NCBI RefSeq assembly: GCF_003672135.1
Contig: NC_039510.1
Span: forward strand, 8,742,001 to 8,806,000
Source: Ooceraea biroi
Taxonomy: Eukaryota; Arthropoda; Insecta; Hymenoptera; Formicidae
Length of the DNA: 64,000 bases
Reading direction: 5' to 3'
Below, one piece after another: positions 23,702 to 36,600 of the stretch. A program made the translations under genes and the position numbers. The notes beneath the pieces are model-generated. The model was not told where the DNA came from and ran no database searches. It saw only the letters and a list, made by a program, of their open reading frames with translations. The first letter of the stretch is position 1. Every line of letters begins with the position of its first letter.

Positions 23702-25249
23702 AGCGGACTTTCTTCAAGCGCCTTAAGTTGGGGGGCACTGAGCAAATAATTTTGTCGCAATAATAATCGTCGTCTTTAAAGGCGGAAGATATCACGTACA
23801 AACGGTTATCATTATCGTGATGAGACACGGCGGCAGACTGACGGCAAAATATGATCTAGGTCGCGCCTTCGAGAGCTTTTAAGGCCGTGATCGGCGCATC
23901 GTGTCCGCCGAGTTTCCTCTTCGTCGATGACTCTCGATTATTTTCTCGCTCAGCGGCGCCGTGATCGATTCACCGTGCGCTCTATAGTTACCACGACACG
24001 GAAAATACGAGTATTCTAAATCGCTCGCACTTTCATCAGTCTCGCTGATAGTCCTTTCCTGGCAATAATCGTCAATTTGTCCCAAGCGAGTGTACACGTA
24101 CACACGCGCGCACATCCGATGCGAGAGAAAGAGAGAGAGTTCGATCAGTTAATCCATAGAAACGAGGAAAAGATGACGCGAGATGATGGAAAGTTAGTTT
24201 ACATATATATATATCAAAGTTGCGCGAGTTGTAAGGTCCTTCCCCCGACGAAGGAATCGATAAAGATGACGAAGAAAAACACTTTGGTATCTGCTCACGG
24301 CGTACTCTGTACATCTAATATCTCTTTGATAACATGGAACTACCGACGCAAGACGTACCAGTTGGCAACACGATCGTTCTCCGACATCGCTGTCAATTTT
24401 CTTACCATCTTTTTGTAAACTTTTTATTAATATTTCATAACTTGATATATTTTTATCTGTATTCCGATTTTTTTGTTTCCTGATGAGAACGGTGAAGACA
24501 ATAACCGTTGAACGAGCAAATCATGGCGCCTAGTAAATCTAGTATCGACCCGTTAAAACCTAGTTCGAACAAAGTCGAATGTCATTATCGATCACCTACA
24601 AGTCAAAGTCATACTCTTCATACTCTTGAATTATTCTTGTCTCGATTATCAGCGGAATCGAAAGGAGAAATGTTAATAATCTCAGGACGTAAGGAGATTC
24701 GCTGTCTCGTAGGTCGTATGTGCCCGTCAACGTTATGCAGCTAATTCTTATTGCCGCTTTCGCGGTATCGGAACGAGATAGCACTGTCTTGGCACGAGTT
24801 CCTTGCCCTCGATAGATACTCTTTGCCAGTCGTAAGTTTTCTTCCGGCCGCTACGTCGAGGCCGATACAACGATACGGGCACGGTCTAGCGATATAACCG
24901 AGATACGACACGATCGGTTCTGCATCGGTACGTACAATGTGCAGGAACACGGCGCAGTCGGTGCGACCGGGGAAAATTCTCGGGTATAAATCACGCATAT
25001 AACACTTTTTCTATCTGACACGAGAAATGCAGGAAGACGCTCCAGGACGGGGGACAAAGGGGAACTGGCCCATCTTTTATACGACGACAAGTATTTGCGT
25101 GTGAGTACATACGTTCTACGAAGGAAGCATAAAAAGAAAAACCGGATTAAGCTCAGATTGTTTGGTCAACCGATTTTCGCGCTTGACTTATTGATCATGA
25201 GTCGTATAAAAGAAAACCAAATTTATCTATGCGATTCTCCTTTCAATAA

Positions 25250-26188
25250 CACTGGTCAACAAAATTTTATCGTTTTTAAGGGAATGGGTATTCTTTACTA
25301 ATTTGGGTGCGCTAAACATGAATCTGGCCTTTAAAATACTAAATTGGCTCTGGTTTTTGAAATAAACGGGATCAAAAGTGCAAAAAACCGTGTTTTTGGT
25401 CATTTTTGAACACCTGTAGAAAAACTACGGGAGCACCTAGAACTTTGTAATTAGGATGAAATGAAAGCCTAAACCTTGCCCTTTTAGGCTATAGATTGAA
25501 AAATGAGGTGTCTTTAACTTGGAGTAACAATTGTTTTACGAACGCGCACCGATTCCGCCACATGCGATCCGCCACATGTATGAGCAGATGAATGAGCAGA
25601 TGCATCTCGTGAGTTTGTTACGAGTCATAAAGTGTGTTTGCAAGTGCGAGGTATCATTCTTATTTATTTACATCGTATAAACATTGGAATTACGATTTAA
25701 GGTTTGTATAAATATGAGTTCATTACGAAAACTTTGTCTTAATCATCCAGATGTATTCTGCTACATTTGTGGTGAATATACTGTAGAAAAACACAGACGA
25801 AGCCGAAGACAGGGGATGCTAGTGATAAAATAATTGGAGAGCGGAGAGAACGGTGCACGCGGCCAGAAAAGCATGTGGCGGAATCGGTGCGCGCTCGTAA
25901 AAAAATTTGTTACTCCAAGTTAAAGGCACCTCATTTTTCGATCTATAGCCTAAAAGGACAAAGTTTAGGCTTTCATTTAATCTCAATTAGAAAGTTCTAG
26001 GAGCTCCCGTTGTTTTCTACAGGTGTTCAAAAATGACCAATAAACCCACGGTTTTTGCACATTTGACCCCGTTTTGTTTAAACACTAGAGCCAATTCACT
26101 ATTTTCATTTCCACATTTGGATTCTACGGGAAAAAACCTATCAGAATGAGTTGCCATTGGCCCGACAAAAAATTCGTGTTCCCCAGTG
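25250..26188. mobile_element. Foldback-type element with ~320-base inverted arms
   Basis: The ends are CACTGG and CCAGTG. The two arms (about 25,250-25,572 and 25,865-26,188) align in inverted orientation for roughly 320 bases. Shared blocks include GGTCATTTTTGAACACCTGT, AGGCTATAGAT, TTTAACTTGGAGTAACAA and GCGCACCGATTCCGCCACATG. Identity falls towards the outer 80 bases. TAA flanks both ends, compatible with a 3-bp target duplication. The unique centre (about 290 bases) holds a short reading frame at 25,714. Class unknown; probably a DNA transposon derivative. Confidence 0.8.
25714..25833 (+). pseudogene. Truncated 'CYICG' zinc-binding-like N-terminus inside the foldback
   Basis: This 39-codon frame begins MSSLRKLCLNHPDVF, then CYICGEYTVEK, and stops at 25,831. 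The arrangement C-(4)-HPDVFCYICGEYT resembles the N-terminal zinc-binding stretch (FCYICG-x-F/Y-T) that I recall from repeated arthropod proteins of unknown function that behave like transposon products. Only this start remains, and the sequence after it runs into the right arm of the foldback. I assign no function. Confidence 0.4.
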
Positions 26189-29100
26189 TAATTTATTTGG
26201 TTACACAATTCATCATTTTTGGCAAATAAAGCAAATCGATAGAAATTGATCTAACGACTCTAACATTTCTCCTGTAAAAATACTTTGAATACAATAATGC
26301 ACGCACGATACGATATAACTGGACTTGGACGAATTATGTGGTACATTGCACAATGAATTTGTTTGTGCATGATTGTGCCAGGGATTGTGTTCGTCGAGAA
26401 CAGACACCGTGTACATAATCGATCGATCGTGCAATACCCAGCGCGTCTGGCTATACGTGTACTGAACCTTGTACGTAGAAAGTCGAAGAAAGCGCGGTGA
26501 GCAGGTACAGCGACGGCAACGACAACGACGACGATTTATCATAGTTGTAATACAAGCGATAATAGGAAATTTTCCGCCACCCCGAACGTATTAACGCGCC
26601 GCATAATCTCTCGATGTATATAGCGACTGTAATTTATACATACATATGTGTAAACGTATTATAAATACACCCGCCAACGCGCGGGAAAGAGACCACTTGT
26701 ATATATCTGTATTATATAACGTAAACGATGAGCGGAGAGGCGGTACTATGGTGAGTGTAATTATATTGATCAATAGCGTAACGAGTACCGGATGCATATT
26801 TGATATTTGTGTGCCTGTATCCTTTTGTATGCTATCGAGATAGATAAAAAAATACAGAATTATACATATTATATCTCGTATTAATCGCGATGTAGGCAAC
26901 TACGAGTACCGAGGTGTAACGCATACAAACACGAACAAACGAGTACATGTGCTCACACACAAGCATACACACAGATCAGTCGGGCTAAATGACCGATGAA
27001 TAAAATAAAAAACTTTTAGCGAAACGAAACTGACTTGTGTAAATTTTTTATAACCTTTGGATAATCATCTTATCCCCATCCCAGTATCAGAATGTTCTTT
27101 TTCCCAAGGAGAAAGATCATTTTCCATAATTGGTGCCTTTCAACGAGTACATGTATATTGCACCTAACATTATAAGGATAATTATTTCAGTCAATTTTTA
27201 CATTATTGAACGCTTCTCGATATTGTTCGATGGATAATTAATAAAGAATTCTCAGATTGCAGCGAATATACACGTCGAGAGCCAATTATACAGATAATTG
27301 TGAAATAATCCAACGACTGATACTGTGTTTCAGTATAATGGAAACCTCTAGAGGTTCTATAAATACTGTTTCTTCTTAATAAACGAATATATTGAACAGA
27401 GAGGAGGAAATGGTATACAAAATTGGATACTTGAGGCCAACTGGGATCTGCTGAATCTATTTATTAGCTATTCTGTGAAGTGATTTATATCTCTACCTTG
27501 ATTATTCTGATACTAGGCGCGCACATAATACACACATGCATGCACACAGGACTAAGTATTCCAAGGTATAAAAGCATTAAGCTGAAGATATTAAAGATTC
27601 TTGTGACAATAAACGAATTAATATACTTTTTAAAGTCAGTTTTCGTACCAATGTGCACTAAGTTATTATTATATGTTTATAATTGTTAAATTATTATATT
27701 ATTGTAATAACTTATGTAGAAAGCTCAACTTTTGTTTTTCCTTTCAGCATTTGTAATTCAATTGTAATTATTATAAAAACAAAAGTAGCACTATCTCTCT
27801 CTCTCTCTTTATTTATGTTTCTTCAATATTGTGGTAATAGCAGTGTAATCGCGAATGAAATCAATTTATTGAGATAGTAATTGTCAACGTTTTAATAACG
27901 AGTACACGCGTAAATGTAAACTGGTAAATTTTCGGTTTTTTTTTGAGATTTTACAAACTGCCTAACCATTACTATTACCCGCGTACGGGTCACGTCATGC
28001 TGGGCTTTCGCAGTGTCTGTCGTCCTTTCATCGTACTAATTTGGCACCGTCAACGACGTCATTTGTCATTCTAATGGCCAGAACGACGACCGCGTTTTTA
28101 ATGACTCGAGGGTGAGAGCGGCACTCTGTGCGTTCCCTTCCATCCCACCACCCCTTTTCTCTTTTTTTTGCGAGCTCCTCTTTAATTTGCCCTCGACATG
28201 CTGCTTTACGCTTCATCGTCCGACCTCTCCCGCCACTGCCCTTCTTCACCCATTCAATCATTTTCTTTCGAGAAAACATAATGTAAAGAGAAAGAGTCTC
28301 CTTCCTAGAGTCTCGTCTTTTTCTTTATATTGTATATACAGTCTACTGTGTATACTGCACGGATTGAATATTAGTTTTCTTGAACTTTACGCAAACCAAA
28401 TGGATTTCTTTAAGTACACGAAATCTTTATTAAAAAAGAAAAGAATACTGATTTAACGGCTGAAATTACATCTTGTAACATGAAATGTTTGAAATGTGCG
28501 CATCAGAGATAATGCAACAAATTCAACGACTATCGCGGGAAGAATGAGCCATGTGATCGAGTATTTTTACGTGAATGACAAAAGCGCAAGGTGAGTCCAT
28601 TAACGCGCTTCCTGCAAATGCCCCTAACCACTACCATTATTGTTTCTCATCCATCAAGGCCTTGCCGCGTGAGTGTTGCGATGGCAAATACGTCTCGCCC
28701 CTGAAAATATCGCTGCATCACATCCGAAATTATGGTCGAATCCTACGCAAAGGGTGGGCGAAGGAGTCCCTTTGTGCCATGTCGCGTTTCGCACTGGCGC
28801 CGCGGTTATCGTCCGCTTTAATTTGGATCCCGATTAGGTGTTCACCTACCACTTACGAAGTTGGCGGAGCGCGCGTACCTTTGTGCAGGGACGCGCACGC
28901 ATTACCGTTCATCTAAAAAGTCATATAGGTATGGGAGATTACTGGTTTCAAACGGAATAATGCTTTTATTGTTTGCAGCTAACAAAGTTTGCACGGTGAA
29001 GGCGATTACGAGGCAGGTAATGAAGAGAAAGATACAACATATTACGTCCATCTTTCTCTTTGATTTCGATATCGAATTAAATGTAACGGCAACGGAGCTG

Positions 29101-31151
29101 CGTTTGCGATAATTTGCGCTAATTGTCTCAGTTGGATCGTTGAAAAGGGGAATTGTAACAATGCGACTTTTCCTCTCTCAACTTGTCGTGGTAATTGTTT
29201 GCGATCACTCTTGCGTTTCGCTTAGGAGAGAAATTTGAGCGGGTTCAACCCGATGACGATATATCCCGACGGTTGTCGCCGCGATAAACCGGGGTTTGTC
29301 GTAGCCGCAGGCTAGTAGGCAACTACGTCGACCAGCGAAGTAAATCCATCCCTGACGTCGGCCACAGCGGAACTTTACGGACCGGATGCCAAGCGTAGGG
29401 TTTAACAATCGCGTGCTTCTGGAATTCTGTGCGTGTGGGTGCGTGAGAGAGGGGAGGAAGAACATAGGAAACTGCGAAATCACGGGGTTCGACGCATAAT
29501 GTACGACGTGAGCACAATTTGTGCCACGGTACCTGAAATTCGCCTAGGACTCTGAATTATGAGGGGGATAAGCTTTGCAGCAACTATGTTCCGAGGTCAA
29601 TTTTCTGCACCACATTTTATCGATCGGTCGACGCTCCCGGGTTGAAACGATTGGGGCACACACACACACCAAAGTCGGTTCGCGAGAAGTTAAACGGATA
29701 AATGCTTACGGATAAGCGCTCACGCTTAAGCGATTTAAGCGTAAAAGAAGGAAAGTCTCAATTATGCCTCATAAAATGATAGAGAATCAAGAGATTTAGG
29801 CTCACATCGTGTTTTAAAAGAAAGTTTTTAAAGATAAGATTTTATATTAATCTCGCCAGCTGAGCCGCACACGATCCTTTAATCTGCCATCCTTGAATTT
29901 TATCTGAGTATTAAAGTCCAGGTCATGTAAAATTTCTGGGGATTTAATCTTAGCTTTCCACGCAGCGGTGTACTTCCCGAAAAGTTGATTTCTCTAAATC
30001 AAATAAGACCAGTCACACCCATTTTGTCACTTAATAATTATTTATCGATCGAGAAGGTTGAAAAATCTTTCTTTCATTCTCATCAAAAATATCTTACGAT
30101 GAGAACGGTGAATGTGTGCTCCACGTTTAGCAGGTGTGCAGCTAGTCTTTCGACAGGACTCCGTACTGGGTAAAAGAAAAATGGGCGACGATTCGAAGCA
30201 GACGGTGCCCAAGCGGAGGCGCTGGTAATTCTTTACGCGGCGTGTCTGTGTCAAGAAGCATCGAATGTCAAATAGCCGGGTTGGAAGACAAATATCCTCG
30301 CCGCTGGAGTAGAATGCAAGACGCGGCCGTCGTTGTCCCTCTCAACGGATCGTTAATGCTCACGCGCTTACTCTTATTTTCACCGTTCCGCAAATGTCAG
30401 AGAAAGCCGCCACCCGCCATTTCGATATCCCGCTGCTGTAGTATCGTGTACGCGCGGCACGTTTTCGAAGCCGCCAAATTGCCCGGCAAATTCATAATAG
30501 CTTTTATAATTGGCAAGACAGCACGCAGCCGCCCGTAGACGATTTATTCTCTGGGTAAAGTTGAACCCATGAATCCCTGCACGTCTTATTCTACGAAACC
30601 TGAATAAAATACGAGAGCTGTAAAGTCGGCACAACGCGAATTTCGTATTGCGATTGCATATAATTAAATAAAGAAGCTACATAAAATTTATTATATGATG
30701 CATTCTCTACGATGTACAATGTATAATATTTCATAATAAATTTAAAACTTTCGTAAAAGATTATAGAGCATACCGTACATTAATGTCTCATATCAGTTAA
30801 ATAAATTTCACAAGTTTTACGAGAATAACTCATTGCTGCAATTAGTTCTTAACGAAATCCTTTAATCTTTACCAACAGTGGAATATTCAATTACTACTGC
30901 AATATTGGCAGAATTAATGTATTTAAATAAAAGATCCATAATATAATATATCAAGCATGAAAATTATCGCAAAAGAAACAAGTAATCTTCTCGATGCATA
31001 GCAAATTTCGCATATATCAATTAATCGACGGAAGAAGCAGCATAATAAGATGAAAGCATCAGTTTATCTTAAGAATGCTAATGAAATGTATACGACACGA
31101 ATGTACTCACAGACTACAAACACATCGACCGCGAATGGATGTGACACGAAC

Positions 31152-31175
31152 AAGAGAAAGAGAGAGAGAGAGAGA
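31152..31175. repeat. (AG)n microsatellite
   Basis: A GA-rich run with one AAAG interruption at the left. Confidence 0.9.
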
Positions 31176-33677
31176 TCCCTTCATCGTTGCACCCGATCTT
31201 CGACGTCCCGACCTTTCTGGCGATGACATCTAGGACTCAGCCATGAGGAAACCCGATGAAATCGAACCGACGGGCTAATCCTCTCCAAGCCACTTTGCGA
31301 GTTATGCCGGGATGGCGCGTACTCGAAAATGACGGCGCGACATCGCTATCGAATTGGCCAGTTGAATTAGGCTCGGGCAGACAAGGGCCGATGACGATTC
31401 TTTCAGTCACCGATTGCGTATGGCTGCCCGCGTGGGAGACCTGCGTCCGCTCTTCAACTTGATGATCAAACGGGAAGCCTAAAGTGACCGTCGGTTAAAT
31501 GCGCAACCATGTTTTAACCGCTGCACTTTTACGCACAATGATCACAAGCATCCTGTATCCGACTACGGGCACTTTGACCTGAGTTCAATTATCTAATTGA
31601 TCGAATTGATTGAACTCCCACCGTGATAATGAACATTCATTTTATTATGCGTACTCAGAGACATCGACTTTTTTGTCTTTTTATCGCGTTGTTCCTGTTA
31701 CATACACCATATATCCCCAGCCTATTATGCCTATTAACTGTACAGACCTTGTTTTCAATAGCTCATGTATGTTGCGTATCGAGGAATACATGTTAAAAGA
31801 AAAGAAATAGCAAATAATACAGAAACATTTATCACAGATTTTATGATAATGCATGCAACACTGGCATCATTTCTTGACGACTTGATACATTGTGATAGAT
31901 ACATAATGAAATGGTATTTAACATCAAGTTAAATTATATTGTTGCAAAGTTTTATTAATAGAGACAATTACCAAACGGGTAATCGTACTGCAGAGAGAAA
32001 CATTTATACAGTGACCGCAGCAATGACCATATTGTATCTGTCTGCGGATACTTTGCCGCTGCGTATGCTCGACTATATAATTGATCAATTGCGTTCGTGC
32101 CGCCAATAATGAGTAGCCATTTGATTATTCGCACTCAATAACATTATGCGCTTCCTTTCAACGGTTTATTATCGGTATAATATTGGATAGTTAGAGTTAA
32201 TTGTCTAACTAATATTTATTTTATTACCATTAATTATTAATTATACGATTGCTTATACGATATTATATCATCATCGAGAAAATTACACTTTTTACTCTTT
32301 TGTCATTATTTGGGGAAACTTTCGGCTTTAACATAAACATTTTTAATTGGTACATTGGGCAGAAACGTAAAACGATTAAAAACTCAAGGCAAAAGTGCGG
32401 TTCTGGAAAATACATCTACGTAATATGCAAATATACGTTAATCCATACAAAATTAAGAAAATGAAAAAGATCGTTTTATCATTGAACGTTCCCTTTGTGC
32501 TATGTAATTTGCGTAAGCACGTTTAGCAGAATAAAACTGTAACAGACTGCTTTGCAACTTTGCAGTTGGTAATCGCAAACGTGATGCGGTGATTTCATGA
32601 ACATTTCTCGTTCTACGAGGTCTGCGGAGATGCCGCTCGCACAAAATGCGAGAAAATATTTTTAATTTCGCCACAAGAACGTTTCGACTCTTCCGCCGCG
32701 GGCCAGTTCAAGTCCTGTAAGGTATCTCGCGGAATAAAAATAAAGAGAAACGTGAGTCGTGTTTTACGATTGTTTACCGCGAAAGGGATGCCTCCCTGGA
32801 TCTTATGAATTCTTTAGATGCCGATGGCAGAGGAAGGGTGGAAGCAATCTAGCGGTGAAACCAAGCCAAGTTTATCTTGGTTTATCCGAGGCTACCGCTT
32901 GTAAAATTCAACGTCGCCGTAGATACCGAATTCAATTCTGTGTTTCGGATCACTCAAAAAGTCGCGTCACGTAGTACCACGTGTTAACTAACAACGATGT
33001 ACGAGGTGACGTGGACGTGTCGTTAGACACGAAATAACGCGAATATAAGCGGAAAATAGAACTCTTTGGAAAATTATTTCGAAAACTCAACAGGCTAATT
33101 TATCGTTTCTTTCTTTTTTTTCTTCTCCTTATTTGCTTATTTTCTTTTTATATACAAACGTTGCGAAACTATATTTCGTAAGAAATAACATTCCATATGA
33201 GGAAAGTTAATTTAATTTACAAACCTGATTGCACAAAATTTTGCAATCTTTGTCACGAATATGCGTATACATTGATTTATATAATACAGCTAGTCTGAAA
33301 ATTTTACGATTACATAGCGGTAAAGTTTGTTTTATTAATGCATTCTGCATGTAATAGAGAACGCAGCGTGCAGTATTCGGTTGCAACGTTACGGCGTTTA
33401 CGACCGGCACAACATGGATATCAGTATTCCAACGTACATATGTCCGTCACGTAAAGCGAGGTTACGACGAAAATTTCTTACGGAATTTTCTACGAAGCGT
33501 GTCTGGCCCGGTGGTTGTCGGTGCTTTTGATATCGTCAACGTCGAGACTTGCCAAAGTTCCTTTCGCGCAGACCGGATACGTCGTTACGTACGCGGACAC
33601 GTAGCGGGAAATCGCGTAGACGCCGGAGGGGGCACGCGCAGCATCCGGTGCCCAGGATGCATACGTGCGCTTATGCT

Positions 33678-33693
33678 CGCGCGCGCGCGCGCG
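33678..33693. repeat. (CG)n run
   Basis: Eight alternating CG dinucleotides. Confidence 0.9.
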
Positions 33694-36600
33694 TGTCAGG
33701 ATACGCAAAACAATACAGACAGTCATCGTCATATATTATTCATCGAACAAAGGGCAAGAGCTGGAACAGTGAGTAAGGCGCGAGGGAAATAAGTTGTCAC
33801 CTCCAGCTGCTGGCGCACTGGTCAAATGTGACAAGCCGCGATACGTGTTTGATCGTTGAGCGAAACGCGTTACTATCCCACAAGACGCTTCGCGAAACAG
33901 AAGCGTCTCTTTCATCGCAGATCGATAAACATTTCTTCCACGATGTATCGAAGCATGCGCTGAAGAAAATCGAGTAGCGATATCTTTATTTCTTCGTTAA
34001 TCGAAATCCAAAGGAAACAATTTAATGATCGTGCCAGTTGTTCTGATATTCGAAGAGAGTTTCGTACATTTTGTTCGCCTCGTCGAAGCTTAAGACAAAG
34101 AGTGGAACTAGTTAGGGAGAGCGGCTAAGGCTTCACGGGCCATCGAACTTTATGGGAAGACGCGAATGAATCGTGGGAATATCTAAAAGCGCTGGATTTA
34201 GCGCCGACGGAGCTATTTCCGGGGAGCAAACAGATAGACTGCAAATATCTAAAACGAATTACGACTCTTGTCTGTTGCCAATAGGATCGCCCTCTCTCAA
34301 GATCACGACGCTTCGTACGTCGGAAACTTTTGAAACGACATTTTCGACTAATGCAGCATATCTTTTCGATAATCACGACTATCGTTCATCACGCGCCGGA
34401 ATCGTTGTTTAGGAACAATCCTCATTACGGTGCATCGTTACGGGGGTGCATTCCATTCCACTCGTTATTAAATTTCAATATTATTGCTCCCTCCGTACAG
34501 CCGCCATTAAAACCGATCGAATTTCACAGGCGAAGCAATTATCATCAGTTATAATCGTTGCAAACTTCCCGTCGACCCTATTACTTTTAACGGTTAAAGT
34601 TACAAACGACTTCCCGGTGATCGTCGGCCCGGCGTAAATGAAATTATTAATTAATAATCTAATAAAATAAACTGCAGCGCGCGCGTTCAGTGCCGACGCA
34701 GCTGTTGCAGCGATCGGCAACATTGCCGTAACTAGTGAACACAGGCGGGAGTGAATTACTGCCGTTTGTAAGTAATAAAAGTAAGTTTGAAGATCCTTGA
34801 GCGTTACGACGTTTCGCCGATCAAGAAGTACCTGCATAGGTGCCACTTTAGACCGATCCGGGAAAAGCGCGGTGCTCGAATTATGAATTCATGAATTATA
34901 AAATCGGCGCGGGCGTTATCGATCCCGCGCATCTCTCGCTGTCGCGTCGACGGCGCAACGTCTCGCTTCTTTGGCGTGCGTTTATGCGCTCGTCTCGATT
35001 TCATGCAAAATAGAATCGTGAGCCAAATGTTAATAGCTTTAACTCATTATCAAGAAGAAACTCGGATCAAAGATAATGAAAGACACTCCCATTTACAACC
35101 CTGTTGATTACGCGTTAAACGGACCAACTTTTGAGAAATTAAACAAATTTCTTGGGGATAACAACACACGCGAGAATAAAACAAACGGAATTCGATTTGT
35201 AGACACGTCGTATCATTTGTATCGTCTCCCCGATGGAGCATCATAATCCGACTTGAATGACGGATAACGTAGGGCTGCGCCTGCCAAATTGATTAGTAAT
35301 TTCTTAGTGTGCCGGTGCAAATTAATGACATCCAAGTAATATTGTTGGGGTCTACGCAATTTCACTTGTGCGACGAAAATGGTACGTGACGGATGTAATG
35401 CGGTTAGCATTTATTTGAACTTCAGTCGAAGGGTAGCGTCCCCTCGTCGATGTTGGATGCCGATGATGGTTGGATGCAGACAACGTAAACAGAATTCAGG
35501 GGGATAACACTGTTTACTAAAAAAGATTTATTCATCCCGAAATCCTCTTGCTCATTTATTAGTTCTTCTTTTATCTTATTTAGTAGGTAACGAGTGCTTT
35601 CATATCGTTACATGATATTCATATGAGGTTTCGTCAGACGGAATATTCTCTTAAGAGTTCACTCTTCTAGTATATTCCATTTATATAAGTGACAGGCACC
35701 TTCTCTCTAGGAGCTGATGAACTATTCATTTAAAGTTACGCGCGAACTAAATGTCTCTGGGTTAATAGCCCGGTTGAAGGAAATAAGCTAGCCCTATGCC
35801 CTGACACGCTTTCATAATATTAACCAACCAATTTAATGGAACGCACATCAAAAACTCTGCGAAACCATCAAGATTTATTACATTAAATGTTATCTCACCC
35901 GTCCTCCTTGTATCTCGTAACAATCAATTTCGAGCCTGCAAGAATAACTTTCGTTGTTTGTGACATATAATGATGAGTATAATAATTAAGATGAAAATTT
36001 GTCATTTTTTCTTATCCTCTTTCCCGCGCACATACATACATGAGATTTTTATGGAAAAAATACCCTAACTAAACTCTATAAATCTTTGTCCTTTTACCAA
36101 GGCGAACAACCAATTAACCTACATTGCTTTGTTACAACGACTCATTACGTTGACCAATATTAAGGAGCCCGCTATACGATCGTAATTTTTACTCTTAACG
36201 GGTCACTGGTGTCGCCAAGTCTCGCTCCTACCTTAAATTATTTCTCATGAAGCGATTAAACTCGACTGCAACTTTTCTCGGTTCACTTTCTTGCCGTTAA
36301 TGAGATCGATTTCTATGTGGCAAGTTTGTTTCAAACTTGCGGAAACCGTTCTCTTTCTCGAGATATACTTTCGATTTGGCACAAGTCGTATAATTTTAAA
36401 CACTCCCTTCAATTCGCGATATGTCCTCAACCCGCCCCTCTTTATCTTCCAGGAAAATTGATTGTACCCCGTTGTAATTGCATCGTTAAGAAATTACGCT
36501 AACTGATCTGCTTTACATACTTACACTTTTCAACTAAGCAACTGCAAACGAAATACTAACATTTCATGTATTCAAAATTTATTTTATTATAAGTTGGGTG

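Larger units (their letters stand above)
21122..25249. other. No recognised gene (probable Ddr intron)
   Basis: It contains mixed TA/CA/CG microsatellites (22,531-22,600 and 23,661-23,701) and scattered reading frames of 60-131 codons that overlap on both strands and resemble no protein. Nothing else was recognised. Confidence 0.7.

Noticed and set aside
35430..36550. Possible solo LTR (TGTTGG start, CAACA-like sequences)
   Set aside because: No matching end, no target duplication and no coding remains could be found.
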